From AC-69 sp963751665 (GTDB lineage: Bacteria > Actinomycetota > UBA4738 > HRBIN12): DNA of 64,000 nucleotides. The notes under the pieces are model-generated. The model saw nothing but the letters and a program-made list of their open reading frames with translations. It was not told the origin of the DNA and ran no database searches. The translations under genes were made by a program, and so were the position numbers. The DNA lies in the NCBI GenBank assembly GCA_963751665.1, contig CAVVVF010000009.1, positions 111,868 through 175,867 of the forward strand. The letters are read 5' to 3'. Shown here one piece after another: positions 29,309 to 39,900 of this stretch (positions are counted from its first letter, which is position 1; each line of letters opens with the position of its first letter).

Positions 29309-32100
29309 CTAGTCGAAGAAGAGCGCGAGCTCCGTGCGTGAGCGGACGCCGAGCTTCGCATACGCGTGTGAGAGGTGGCCCTCGACCGTCCGAACGCTCA
29401 TGAAGAGGGCATCGGCGATCTCGCGATTGGTCCTTCCGGCGGCAGCGAGCTTCGCCACGCGCGTCTCGGCCTCGGTGAGCTGCCCCGCGGCGGATCGTCG
29501 GCCACCGATCCGGGCGAGCTCAGCGCGAGCCTTGTCGGCCCACAACGGAGCACCGAGCCGCTCGAAGATCGCCAGGGCCTCCTCGAGCGCCTCCCGCGCG
29601 GGCCGCTTCTGTTTGGCACGGCGCCGGATCGTGCCCAGGACCAGCATCGTCCGGCCGAGCTCGAAGGGCATGGGCAGGCGCTCATGCTCCTTCAGCGCCC
29701 GGTCGAGAGAGGCGAAGGCGGTCTGGAAATCGCCATCTGCGGCGGCAAGCAGGCCGCGGTAGCGGGCTGCGACCGCGAGCGCCCACGGCCGGTCGAGGGC
29801 CTGGCCCCGTTCCTCGAGCCAGTCCAGGACTTCGACGGGCTTCGTCATGCTGGCCCAGTTCGATCAGGGCTTCGGCGTGATCGGCGACGAAGAAGAACAT
29901 GGCCGGCTCCCCGATACCCCATCCGCGGTGGAGTTGCCACGCACGCGCGAGGTGTGTGTTCGCGCCGGCGGCACGCCCAAGCGAAAGCTCGACGAGCCCC
30001 AGCGTCGACCGTGCGACGATCTCCGTAAATCGGTATCAGCTTCGACTAGGGATTTAGCAACCTGTTCGGCACCTGCCGTGGCGGTTTCGATGTCGCCCAC
30101 GTAAGCTTCCAGGTCTCCCATCTGACCCAGCAGCGTGTCGTCCGGGCGCGACGCCCGAGCGTCGACTGGCGAATGGTGCGTCCGAGCGAAGCTTCCCAGT
30201 TGCCCGCAGCAAGTTCTATCCGACCCAACTCGATTGTGCAGCCTCGGCGATCGAATCTTCGACTCCCATCGCGTTCGCATCGTCCAGGAGTGCGAGCGCA
30301 GATTTCCCTGGCCTCGTCGAGATCCCCTGCCCAAAGACGTCTGGTAAGCGCGGTCCGCGCGTGGTCGGCCGCCGACGAAGAACTGGCTTGGATGCTTCCC
30401 TCCAACATCAAGGCGCGCTCCATAAGACTTGCCGAGATCTTCTTGCCGAGCGCCGCTTGCATCGCAGATCATGGTGCTGAGCGCTTCGAACGAGCGAGGG
30501 TGGGTCTGCATCGAGCTCTGCTAGCTCGAGGGCTTCTCTCGCGTGCCGCTCCGCCTCTTGGAGGTCGCCCCAACCACCACACGGCCCAGCGCCCGACATG
30601 CGTGGATCACCACTGAGTACCTTCCTTGGGACACCACCCTCGCATGAGGGCGTCCGCGAACGCATTCGACGCTCCACGGTCGTCGTCTAGGCGTTGGAGG
30701 ACCCGGCCGAGGACGCAAAGAGCGCGTCCGCTCGTTCCGGACCGGGTTGAGCATCCATCACGACCGGCTTGAGGAGTTGCTGCGCGCGTTGAGCGTCGCC
30801 AGCAAGGAGAAGGTAGTTTGCGGCTGACATCTTCAAGCGCCGCACGGCGGATACCTCCTCGAAAGGCGTGAGCCGCACGGCCAACTCACAGAGCTCGGAG
30901 GCCGCAATGGGCGAACCTCGCAGCGACCGCTGCCTGAGCTGCGACTTCGAGGGCGGCGGCCGCTTCCGGGTCTGGATCATCCGTGCCCAGTGCGAGGTGC
31001 CGGGCGCGTTCCTCCGGATCTTCGATAACCTCCGCGAGCTGTCGATGGACTCGGTGCCGATGCTCGCGAGATGCTTCAGCGTAGATCGCTGAGCCGTACA
31101 AGGGGTGCGTGAAGCTCACCCCGTCACCGTCGATTTCCACGATGCCCGCATCCACCGCTTTCGTTAGATGCCCGGCCACATCCGTGGATCCAGCCACCGC
31201 CTCGAGCAGTTCGACGGTTGGTCGCGAGCAGGCCGACGCGTACAGCAATATCTCGCGGTTGGAGGAGGGAAGAGCTCTCAGCCGGTCGCGGAGTAGGTCT
31301 TCCCGCAGTGTCTGCGGGACGGGAAGCGCCGCCCCTGTGGGGCGCAGCTCCCCCCGCAGTTCAGCTCGGGCGATCTCGAGGGCGAAGAACGGATTGCCGC
31401 CCGACATCTCGTGCAGGCGCTTGAGGGTCGGACGGGGGAGGCTGGCGCCGAGTCGGGCGTGCAACAGCACGCCCAGGTCGTCGACGGACAGCGGCTCCAG
31501 ACGGATCCGAGCGATTCGGTCCTCGGGGAACGCCCGAGACAGTCCGAACGGAAGCGCCGCTCCGGCTTCGCGCCTCGCAAGGAGGAGCCCGATCGGCTCG
31601 CTCTCCAGCCGGCGGACCGCGAACCCCAGCGCTGAGGCGGTGGAGGGATCGAGCCACTGCACGTCGTCGAGCGCGATGAGCACGGGACCCGCAGCCGCTG
31701 CCTCACGAAGCGCGGTCAGCACGGCCGCGGAGACGGCTCGCGCGTCGGATGACGAGCCCTCCTCGGGCCCGGCCCTGAGCAGTGCCACCTCGAGGGCGTT
31801 CCGCTGGGGGTCGGGGAGGGCCTGGATCACGTCGTCGGATGCTTCGAGCAGGTCGGCCAGGCCGGCGTACGAGAGCTTGGCCTCGGACTCGGCGGGCCGG
31901 GTGGAAAGCACGCGCCAACCGCGCTCGGCCGCGGCGGCCACGCCCCGTTTCCACAGGGTCGTCTTCCCGATCCCGGACTCGCCCTCGAGCAGGAGGACGG
32001 CCGGGCCGTGGGCGACATCGTCCATGAAGGCGTCGAGCCGGGAGAGCTCGTTCCCCCTCCCGACGACGCGGTCCGCGCCCGAGGACGAGACTGGAGTCAT
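29309..32100 (-). CDS. large LuxR-family ATPase regulator (LAL type), many frame breaks
   Basis: About 920 residues in total. The intact N-terminal 400 residues hold the ATPase: Walker A EGESGIGKTTLWKRG and Walker B VLIALDDVQWLD. The C-terminus has a helix-turn-helix of the LuxR type, LTEAETRVAKLAAAGRTNREIADALFMSVRTVEGHLSHAYAKLG. Between about 29,850 and 30,890 no frame stays open long and at least five changes are needed, so it is either an indel-rich stretch or a decaying gene. Such proteins integrate signals through TPR-like repeats and activate transcription. It is divergent from the receptor kinase gene. Confidence 0.7.
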
Positions 32101-32189
32101 CGCGGAACCGGCCTCATGCTGGCCCGAGGGTTTCTCGCGGTCAACCCGCCCCTATCCGGGCCTGTCGCCGGAGTGTTACAACCGGCCCC

Positions 32190-34378
32190 ATGGGAGTCGA
32201 TCCCCGGGTCGGAACCGAGTTGGCCGGCCACCGGATCCTTTCGGTCATCGGCCGCGGGGGCATGGCCGTCGTATACCTGGCCGAGCACCTCCGCCTGGGC
32301 CGCAAAGTAGCCCTGAAGGTGTTGGATCCCGAGATGGGCGAGGACGAGGACTTCCGAGAGCGGTTCATCCGGGAGTCCCGGATCGCCGCCGGCCTGGACC
32401 ACCCCAACGTGGTCACCGTCTACGACGCCGGGGAAGCGGACGGGGTCCTGTACCTGTCCATGCGGTACGTGGAAGGGACGGACCTCGAGCGGCTGCTCCG
32501 AGGCGTGACCAAGCTGGAGCCGCCCCGAGCTGTGTCGATCATCTCCCAATGCGCCGCAGCCCTGGACGCCGCCCATGCCGAGGGCCTGGTCCACCGGGAC
32601 GTGAAGCCGGCGAACATCCTGCTCTCCTCGGAGGGGAGGACGCCCAGCGATCGGGTATACCTCTCGGACTTCGGGGTGACGAAGCGCCTGCACTCGGGGG
32701 CGGGGCTCACCCGAACCGGCCAGTTCGTCGGCACCGTGGACTACGTGGCGCCGGAGCAGATCCGGGGGAAAGACGTGGACGGCCGGGCCGACGTCTACTC
32801 GCTCGGGTGCGTCCTGTTCCGGTGCCTGACTGGCGGTGTGCCGTTCCCTCGTGAGACCGAGGTGGGGACGATCTACGCGCACCTCGAGGACGACCCACCC
32901 TCCGTGAGCGAGCTCTTGCCCGCGCTCGCGGATGTGGGCGACGTGGTCGCGCGGGCGATGGCCAAGTCCAAGGACGATCGCTTCGCGACATGCCGCGAGT
33001 TCGCGGTCGCTGCCGGACGCGCGACCGGCGCTCCTGCTCCGGCGCTACCGCCCGCCCGCGCTCCTGAGGGTGCGCGACCGGGGACGCGATCGCGCGCGAG
33101 ACAGGCCCGCCGACGACGCGTCGCGGTGGTCTCGGGCGCGGTCGTCACCGGCGTCGCAGTGCTGATGGGCGCGGCCCTGCTCTTCGGATTATTCCGCCAC
33201 CCTCCCGAGAGGGGTGGACCGACTGGCCCCGGGGATCCCCTTCAGTATCGGTTGCACCCCTCAAGCTCTCGTGGATCCCCGTCCCGGACGTCCGCAACGT
33301 CCTGGGCGGCCCCCTGAACCAAGCGCTGTCGGCGGCGACCAAGGTGGATGGAACGCTCGTGGCCGTCGGTCACGATGAGTCGGGAGGCACCGACGACGCG
33401 GCCGTCTGGACCTCGTCGAACGCGACCCGATGGGAACGGGTCCCAAGCGATGCCTTCGTGAACAGCGGCGAGGAGCACATGGATGGGATCGCAGTGCTGG
33501 ATGGTCTGTTGGTTGCGGTCGGGGCGGAGGTCATCGGGGGTGACACCGACGCCGCCGCGTGGACGTCCTCGGACGACGGCTCGAGGTGGCACCGGGTCGA
33601 CTCCCCGACGAGCGGGCTGCATGACCTCGGCAACCAATTGATGCATCGAGTCGTGCGCGGGCCCGAGGGTCTGGTGGCCGTGGGTCACGTGGTCACCACT
33701 GAGAGCATCGACGCGAGGGTATGGAAGTCCGGCGACGGGATGGACTGGACCAGCCTCACCACTGCCTCCTTCAGTGGCCCCGGCCACGAGGAGATGCTCG
33801 ACGCCGCGGCCATGGGAGCCGAGGTGTTCGCGGTGGGCTTCGTGACCACCGACGCGGGCGATCGCGATGCGGCCATATGGGTCGAGTCGGGAGGCGGATG
33901 GTCCATGGTCGACCAGGACTCACTCCGTGGTTCGGGGAACCAGCAGATCAACGCGGTCCTGCGGGCCGGGCCGGGCCTGGTGGCGGTGGGAACCGACGAT
34001 GCAGGCGGCGATAGGACGCGGCGGTGTGGACCTCGACGGACGGTCGGATCTGGACCCGGGTCCCTCACGTGGAGGACACATTCGGTGGACGCGGAGCGCA
34101 GTGGATGTCATCGCTATGCGTCTTCGACAAGAGCATCATCGCCGCGGGATACTCCGAGACCGCCGCCGGCGACTCCAACGGCGCGATCTGGCTCTCGACG
34201 GACGGCACGAACTGGACGAGACAAGGTCCCGTCGCGTCGTCACCCCTCGGGGGCCAGGGGCGGCAGCGGATCAACGGCCTCGTCGTGCTGGGGACAGAAG
34301 CTCATCGCCGTCGGTTCGGAGACCAGGGCGTTCGACGACCAGGGGGCCGTGTGGATCGGCAAGGTGAAGACGGGCTAG
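32190..34378 (+). CDS. membrane Ser/Thr kinase with seven-repeat propeller ectodomain, frame breaks
   Basis: About 725 residues. Kinase: GRGGMAVVYLA (Gly loop), VALKVL (Lys), VHRDVKPANILL (catalytic loop), SDFGVTK and VAPEQ. A juxtamembrane Pro/Arg linker leads to one helix (AVVTGVAVLMGAALLFGLF). Outside are seven repeats of about 50 residues of the type LVAVGxDxxxDAAVWTSxDGxxWxRV. Frame changes at about 33,250, 34,012 and 34,290 separate parts of the ectodomain. It is a PknB-type receptor kinase in which the usual PASTA repeats are replaced by a propeller. It converges on a gene encoding another seven-repeat protein. Confidence 0.85.
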
Positions 34379-34411
34379 TCGCGAGCAGGCACGCCGCCGG
34401 GACCGGCCTGA

Positions 34412-36448
34412 TCAGGCGAAGCCGATCTTCGTCACGAACGCATCGCGGTCGCCCTTGTTGACCTCTCCCTCGAACGCCCCGTGGGTCTCGCCGGCCACGT
34501 AGGCGGCCTCCGCGCTCGCGGCGAGGGCCGATCCAGTGTCGAAGTCGCCCGTCCCGAACTGGGTCGTCCACAGTTGCACGCCACGGGCGTTGTACTTGGC
34601 CAGGAACGCGTCGGTCTCGCCGAGCAGGGTCTGGTCGGGGATGGCTCCGTCGGTCGAGCCGGCGACGAAGATCCCGTCGGCCGTCACGTCCACCCCGTGG
34701 ACGTCGTCGGTCCCCTGTGAGCCGAACTGCCGCGTCCACACCTCGTTGCCGCGGTGGTCAAGGCGCCGGACGAACCCGTCGATCCCTCCCTGCGCCACCT
34801 GCTCCGGGAACGTCCCGTCGGTGGAGCCCGAGACGTAGATCGCCGAGGGCCCGGCGGCAACGCCCCGGATCCCGTCCGTGCCGGTGGTGCCGAACTCGGA
34901 CACCCACCGCTTGGCCCCGTTCGGCCGGTACGCCGTGACGAACGCGTCGAGCCCTCCGGCGCTCGCGTGCTCGAACGCCCCGTCGGTCGAGCCTGCGACG
35001 TACACGCCGAGGAAGTCCACGGCGACGGCGCGGACATCGTCGGTGAGCGTTGTCCCCACCTGCTTCGTCCACAGCTCAGTGCCCGTCTGACTGTACTTTC
35101 GAACGAAGCCGTCCACGCCTCCCCGACGGGTGTCGCCGAGCCTGCCGTCGGTGGTGCCGGCGACGTACACACCCCCGGCGTTCACGGCCACGGCCAGGGC
35201 CCGGTCGTCCCCGGTCGAGCCGAACTCGCGGGTCCACAGGACGTCGCCCCGGAGGCTGTAGGCCCGGACGAAAGCGTCGATGCCCGCCCGATGCTTCTGC
35301 CCGTGGAGAGCCCGATCGGTGGAGCCGGCCACGAAGATGGTGCTCCCGGTCGCGGCGACGGCGAACGCCTGGTCGATCCCGGATGTGCCGAACTCGTCGG
35401 TCCACAGCTCTCGGCCCTTCGAGCCGTACGCCCGGACGAAGGCATCGGTCCGGGCTCGGAAGTCCTGGCCGGGGAGGGCAAGGTTCGTGGACCCCACGAC
35501 GAAGACCCGGTCGGCCGCCTCGGCCAGCCCCAGGGCCAGGTCATAGCGCAGGGTCCCGAACTCCTCGGTCCATTCGGGCTTGGGTGCTGGCGTGACCGAG
35601 CCGCAGCCAACGTGGGCCACCAGGCAGTCCGCCACGAGCTGGTCCAGCCTGGGCTGCTGCCAGGTGTTCCAGAAGTCCGCGTGCAGGGTGTAGTAGGCGC
35701 CGCTCGAGAGCGTGAGGCCGACGGTCCCGTCCGGGTTCAGCGGGTTCATCACCCCGAAGTGGATCCGCTCGCTGACCCTCGCCAGCACGTGGTCGAAGCC
35801 CGAGGGACACGCTCCTCCGACCGGGTAGACGACGTTGGAGGGCTCGAGGCCGACGCCGTCCCAGCAGTTGGGGAGGTCCACCACCCCGACCACGCCATCG
35901 ACGAACCGGTACTGCGCCCACGGCCCGCAGTCGTACGGTGCATCCATCTTCGGCGTCTTCACCGAGACCGTCTCTCCGCAGTACCAGAACACGTGAGGGT
36001 TCTCGGCCGGGGAGAGGGCATCTTTGTTGCCCCCGATCACCTTCAGGCCCTGGGGGATCGTCTCGACCGCGACGTCCTTCACCCCCAGGTAATAGATGCG
36101 CATCACCGGCGGCTTGATGGTCACGCCGCCGACGGACGCCGTGGGGGACCAGTACCCCGCGGTGTCGCTGGGGATCCGGCAATTCGTGGCCCCGGCGAGC
36201 ATCGACGCCTGCGTGGAATTGGCGTTCGTCGTCTTGTTGCCGAAGAAGTCGTGCATGTGGGAGGCACCGGGCTGGCCGGGGAAGACGATGGGATCGTCCA
36301 TGGCCGCGTGCGAGAAGCGGCACCGGACCCAGAACTGGCCCGCCGGCTCGTCGGCCCCGGCCCCTGACGGGACGAGCGCCGCGAGCACCGCGAGCATCGC
36401 GATCGAGGCAAGACGGCGAGAACGCGGTCCGATCGGCTTCCTTCGCAC
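34412..36448 (-). CDS. secreted DUF1996 protein with seven SBBP propeller repeats
   Basis: 678 residues. A basic N-terminus plus LASIAMLAVLAALVPSGAGA forms a Sec signal. Residues ~35-290 are a DUF1996-like domain (PGQPGASHMHDFFGNKTTN, HVFWYCGETV). The rest is seven near-identical ~55-residue repeats of the type WTREFGTxGxDxAxxVAxxxxxxxVAGSTDGxxxxxxxxGxDAFVRxY, a complete seven-bladed propeller. The frame is unbroken. The GTG at 36,448 follows GGGGGTGCG. DUF1996 has no known activity; the protein may bind a surface polymer. It is convergent with the propeller receptor kinase. Confidence 0.85.
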   Translation of the reverse strand: MRRKPIGPRSRRLASIAMLAVLAALVPSGAGADEPAGQFWVRCRFSHAAMDDPIVFPGQPGASHMHDFFGNKTTNANSTQASMLAGATNCRIPSDTAGYWSPTASVGGVTIKPPVMRIYYLGVKDVAVETIPQGLKVIGGNKDALSPAENPHVFWYCGETVSVKTPKMDAPYDCGPWAQYRFVDGVVGVVDLPNCWDGVGLEPSNVVYPVGGACPSGFDHVLARVSERIHFGVMNPLNPDGTVGLTLSSGAYYTLHADFWNTWQQPRLDQLVADCLVAHVGCGSVTPAPKPEWTEEFGTLRYDLALGLAEAADRVFVVGSTNLALPGQDFRARTDAFVRAYGSKGRELWTDEFGTSGIDQAFAVAATGSTIFVAGSTDRALHGQKHRAGIDAFVRAYSLRGDVLWTREFGSTGDDRALAVAVNAGGVYVAGTTDGRLGDTRRGGVDGFVRKYSQTGTELWTKQVGTTLTDDVRAVAVDFLGVYVAGSTDGAFEHASAGGLDAFVTAYRPNGAKRWVSEFGTTGTDGIRGVAAGPSAIYVSGSTDGTFPEQVAQGGIDGFVRRLDHRGNEVWTRQFGSQGTDDVHGVDVTADGIFVAGSTDGAIPDQTLLGETDAFLAKYNARGVQLWTTQFGTGDFDTGSALAASAEAAYVAGETHGAFEGEVNKGDRDAFVTKIGFA

Positions 36449-36574
36449 CGCACCCCCTCGAATCAGGCCCTTCCGATCAGGCGCCGGTCGGGCGCCCAGA
36501 TCGCGGACCTGGCCAGCATAGACAAGGCCTCGGCGGTGGCAAGCATCCCCGCCGAGTCTAGGTACGATCGCGTA

Positions 36575-37313
36575 GTGACGCGACCGATCAGGGCGGCGCT
36601 GGCGTTCGTGGCGTGCACGGCGCTCCTCGTTCCGGGCCCCCAGGCGCTGGGTTCCGCAGGGCAGCATGCAGCCCGGCTCGTCGACCCGTCCTCGCTGAAG
36701 CCCACCATCGTGTGGAAGAAGATCCCGTTCGGCGCGCAGCGCAAGCGGCAGATGGCGGCGTACTCGAAGCGGCATTACGGCGAGCGCACGTGGGAGCTCA
36801 CCGACCCCCACGTGGTGGTTGAGCACTACACGGACGGGCCGTCGTTCTCGAGCGCGTGGAACACCTTCGCCGCGAACAGCCTGCACCTGGGCGAGATGCC
36901 CGGCGTGTGCTCGCACTTCATCGTCGACACCGACGGCACCATCTACCAGCTCGTGAACTTGGGGATCCGATGCCGGCACGCCATCGGGATGAACTGGACG
37001 GCCATCGGCATCGAGATGGTCGGGACGAGCGACCGGGAGATCCTCGACCGCATGCCGCAGCTCCGAGCCGCGCTCAAGCTGACGCTATGGCTGCTTGCCA
37101 AGTTCGGGATCGAGGTCCGAAACGTGATCGGGCACGCCGAGACCCTGATGAGCCCCTATCACCACGAGCTGTATCCGTCGTGGCGGTGTCTGACCCACAG
37201 CGACTGGCAGCACCGCGGACATGCGGATCTTCCGGCGGAAGCTGAAGCGGATGGCCAACCAGGCCGGGGTGCCGATCGGCCCGCGGCCGCAGTGGGTCGA
37301 CCCGAACTGCTGA
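36575..37313 (+). CDS. secreted N-acetylmuramoyl-L-alanine amidase (amidase_2/PGRP-like), one frame break
   Basis: About 245 residues. GTG start, then a signal peptide (AALAFVACTALLVPGPQALG). Zinc-amidase motifs: VVEHYTDG, GVCSHFIVDTDGTIYQLV, WTAIGIEMVG and VIGHAETL. An extra G near 37,216-37,218 moves the C-terminus to another frame, which ends GPRPQWVDPNC at 37,313. It should cut the amide bond between muramic acid and the stem peptide for cell-wall turnover. It is divergent from the DUF1996 gene. Confidence 0.87.
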
Positions 37314-37330
37314 GAGAGCGAAACGAGAGA

Positions 37331-37366
37331 CGAGCCTCGGGACGCACGGGTGCGTCCCGAGGCTCG
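37331..37366. terminator. bidirectional terminator between convergent genes
   Basis: Perfect 17-bp stem: CGAGCCTCGGGACGCAC at 37,331-37,347 pairs with 37,350-37,366. It lies between the amidase gene (plus) and the coiled-coil membrane protein gene (minus); the minus-strand side is followed by TCTCTCGTTTCG. Confidence 0.85.
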
Positions 37367-37388
37367 CCCTCTCGATGGAACCCGCTCG

Positions 37389-37881
37389 TCAGGCGCCGGT
37401 GCCGATCTCCTTGGCGCTCTGCTCCATCCGGTCGCCGGCCTCCTCGACGCGTTCGCCGGCCTTCTGGATCTTGCGGCCGGTGTGCTCGACGACGTCGCCC
37501 GTCTTGTAGCCGGCCTCAGAGGCCTTCTCGGTGCCCTGTGCGGCCATCTCGTCCATCTGGCCGCGCATCTCGTTGATCCACCCCTTGACCCGGTCGAAGG
37601 CCCCGGTGCGGGTGCCGACGGCGTAGATCGCGCCGGCCGCGAGGAGCAGCCGGAACACGCGGAACCGGCGCTTCTTGGGCTCCTCCACCGTGAACTGCGG
37701 CCTTCTCCAGCAAGTCCATGACGCGCTGACGCTCGGAGCGGTTCTCCTCGAGCTCGTCGCGGAGCACGCGGTTCTCCGCCTTCAGCTGCTCGTTCTGGGA
37801 CTCGGCCCGATCGGCCTTCATCTCCATCATGCGCTGCCTGGCTCCGCTGCGCACGCGTTCCATCCTGCCCGTGATGTCCAT
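37389..37881 (-). CDS. coiled-coil membrane protein of unknown function, one frame break
   Basis: About 163 residues. The N-terminal half is a charged coiled coil (RAESQNEQLKAENRVLRDELEENRSERQRVMDLLEKA), then a membrane helix (FRLLLAAGAIYAVGTRTGAF) and a second helical stretch rich in Glu, Lys and Arg. The two halves are in different frames joined near 37,695; a GTG there could also start a separate 99-residue protein. It resembles YtxH-like stress-associated proteins in layout only. No function can be assigned. Confidence 0.65.
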
Positions 37882-38012
37882 GATCGCCCTCCTTAAGGAG
37901 ACGTCCCGTCCTCCCTACCGTACCCCTTGGGGCCTGCTTCTACCCATCGGTTTCCACAGGCTGGGGCACGGGTACAGGACGCACACAGACCGCCAAGAAA
38001 AGGGGAGACGAG

Positions 38013-38462
38013 ATGCCCGACCAGCGGGACGAGGTGCCAGACCACCAGAGCAAGCACCGACGGCCCACGTTCGATCGGTTCGCCACCCTGGCCGCCCGAT
38101 GGATGGGTCATGGCCTCACGTTCGGGGTCGCGGTCCTGTTGACGCTCGCCTGGGCGCTCTCCGGACCCATCTTCCATTTCTCCAATGCTTGGCAGCTGAT
38201 CATCAATACGACCACCACGGTCCTCACCTTCCTCATGGTCTTCCTCATCCAGAACACGCTGAACCGGGATTCGGCCGCCATCCACGTGAAGCTCGACGAG
38301 CTGATCCACGTCACGGAGCAAGCCCGGGATCAGTTGGTCGGGGTCGAGCACCTCGGGGACAAGGAGCTCGAACGACTCCGTCAGGCCCAAGAGGATGGTG
38401 CGGTCTCCGAGGTCTCGAACGACCGGTCGCGGGTGACGACCCCTCGTCAGTTCACGGCCTGA
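38013..38462 (+). CDS. low-affinity iron permease family protein (PF04120)
   Basis: 149 residues. Two close membrane helices (GLTFGVAVLLTLAWALSGPIF and LIINTTTTVLTFLMVFLIQ) are followed by the family signature QNTLNRDSAAIHVKLDELI. It corresponds to the small bacterial homologues of fungal Fet4; transport activity in bacteria is not established. The ATG follows AAGGGGAGACGAG. Its end overlaps the convergent methyltransferase gene by 11 bases. Confidence 0.85.
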   Translation: MPDQRDEVPDHQSKHRRPTFDRFATLAARWMGHGLTFGVAVLLTLAWALSGPIFHFSNAWQLIINTTTTVLTFLMVFLIQNTLNRDSAAIHVKLDELIHVTEQARDQLVGVEHLGDKELERLRQAQEDGAVSEVSNDRSRVTTPRQFTA

Positions 38463-39579
38463 GCCGGTAGAAGCGCAGGAAGTCGTGCTCGACCTGGTCG
38501 AGGATCTCGACCTCCTCGAACCCCGCCTCGCCGGCGTACCGCCGGAACGTGTCGGGACGCATCACGGTACCCGTCCCCACTGAATGCTCCTCCGACAACC
38601 CGGCCGGAAGGCACACCAGGAAGCTGAACCCGTACATCAGCCGTTCAACCGGGTCACCGGGGGCGGTGAACGACTCCGCCACCTTCTCGTCGGCCACGAT
38701 AGGGTCCCCGGGAGCCAGGCTGTCCCGGATCGCCGCGAGCACCTCGACCGGCCGGGCCATGTCGTGGATCGACTCGATCACGATGGCCAGGTCGTACGGC
38801 CCTCGTTCCCGAGGGTGGCACCGTCGCGGACCTCGAACCGGACCCGGTCGCTCACCCCGGCCTCTTGGGCGAGTCCCCGCGCGATCTCGACGGAGGACTC
38901 GTCCGGGTCGAAACCGTCCACCCTCACCGTGGGATAGGCCCGGGCGATGGCGATGGAGGCCCAGCCCACGCCGCAAGCCACATCGGCCACGCGGGCCGGT
39001 GGGTCGGACTGGAGACGCTCGTGGACGTCGGGGATCGACGGCAGGTACTCGGTCCCCAAGAGGCTCAGGATCCACGGCCGGTTGAAGTCTCCCTGCGACT
39101 CGATCATGTCCGGACCGAAGGCGGACCACGGAACGCCCCCTCCGTTCGCGAACGCGTCCATCAGCTGGGGAGCCGCCTGGATCGCCGCCACGAAGGCCCG
39201 GGCCAGCGGCGTGATGGAGAACATGCTGTCCAGGTCGATCAGGGCCTCGGCATGGGCCGGGAGGAAGCGAGTACCTTCGCTCGCCCTCCGGCTTCGCCTG
39301 GTCGTCGACCTCCAGGATGCCCGTCACCGCCTGCTGCTCCAGCCACTCGCGAGCGTACCGCTCGTGGATGCCGGCCCGGGACGCGAGCTCCGCAGGTGTC
39401 GATGCACCGGAATCGGCAAGCGCCCGATAGAGCCCCAGGCGGTCACCGAGGTACACGGCGACCATGTCAACGGCGCCCAATGCGGCCTCGAACAGCCGCT
39501 CGACCAGAGCCGCGGTCCTCTCCTCGTCCATGCTCACGGGCGAAGCTTCGGTCGGATCAGTCGTGCTTTCCATCGTCAT
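38452..39579 (-). CDS. SAM-dependent methyltransferase (Rv2258c-like), two frame breaks
   Basis: About 370 residues. The N-terminus is a winged-helix dimerisation domain (YLGDRLGLYRALADSGASTPAELASRAGIHERYAREWLEQQ). The middle, in another frame, carries the SAM motif VADVACGVGWASIAIARAYP and VDGFDPDESS. The C-terminus returns to the first frame. Breaks lie near 39,285 and 38,805. The start, ATG at 39,579, has GGGGGGGAGA upstream. It is a small-molecule O- or C-methyltransferase by family; the substrate is unknown. Confidence 0.85.
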   Translation of the reverse strand: MTMESTTDPTEASPVSMDEERTAALVERLFEAALGAVDMVAVYLGDRLGLYRALADSGASTPAELASRAGIHERYAREWLEQQAVTGILEVDDQAKPEGERRYSLPPGPCRGPDRPGQHVLHHAAGPGLRGGDPGGSPADGRVRERRGRSVVRLRSGHDRVAGRLQPAVDPEPLGDRVPAVDPRRPRASPVRPTGPRGRCGLRRGLGLHRHRPGLSHGEGGRFRPGRVLRRDRAGTRPRGRGERPGPVRGPRRCHPRERGPYDLAIVIESIHDMARPVEVLAAIRDSLAPGDPIVADEKVAESFTAPGDPVERLMYGFSFLVCLPAGLSEEHSVGTGTVMRPDTFRRYAGEAGFEEVEILDQVEHDFLRFYRLRP

Positions 39580-39620
39580 CGTGTCTCCCCCCCGATCGGA
39601 TGCTGAATGTATACGCAGGT

Positions 39621-39709
39621 GGCGGAGGCGAAGGTTACAGCGTACGAACCGGGTGAGCCCGGCCCAGAGCTCTGGGTGGGGGGCCATTCGTGGGGCCGAG
39701 TGGCCTGAG
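39621..39709 (+). repeat. 88-bp dispersed repeat, copy A
   Basis: Starts GGCGGAGGCGAAGGTTACAG, then CGTACGAACC, an internal palindrome CCCAGAGCTCTGGG, and ends GGGGCCGAGTGGCCTGAG. It shares these blocks in the same order and spacing with copies at 44,247, 47,243 and 48,468. Confidence 0.75.
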
Positions 39710-39826
39710 AGGGTTGCCGCTCTCACCAAAGGGTTAGGCGGGTGAGCGGCCCCATGAGGTTTCCATCAGGCGGACACCAACCCCGAAGGATAGTGCACGC
39801 CCTTCGTGGACGAGAGGTCGATATGG

Positions 39827-39862
39827 AGCATGCCGCCGCAGTCAGGACGACGGCGGCATGCT
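39827..39862. terminator. hairpin downstream of the DsrE gene
   Basis: AGCATGCCGCCG (39,827-39,838) pairs perfectly with CGGCGGCATGCT (39,851-39,862) across a 12-base loop, 38 bases beyond the DsrE stop on the minus strand. Confidence 0.6.
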
Positions 39863-39900
39863 GGCAAGGGCGGGTTGAGGACGCATCAGCCCAGCTGCCA

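Larger units (their letters stand above)
39580..39900. other. intergenic spacer with repeat A and a hairpin
   Basis: 321 bases without a gene between the methyltransferase start and the DsrE stop. It holds repeat copy A (39,621-39,709) and the hairpin at 39,827-39,862; nothing else is recognised. Confidence 0.6.

Noticed and set aside
39690..39730. tRNA-like GGGGCCGAGTGGCCTGAGAGG in the dispersed repeat
   Set aside because: It resembles a tRNA-Ser/Leu D-arm, but there is no matching acceptor stem, anticodon arm or CCA end around any of the four copies.
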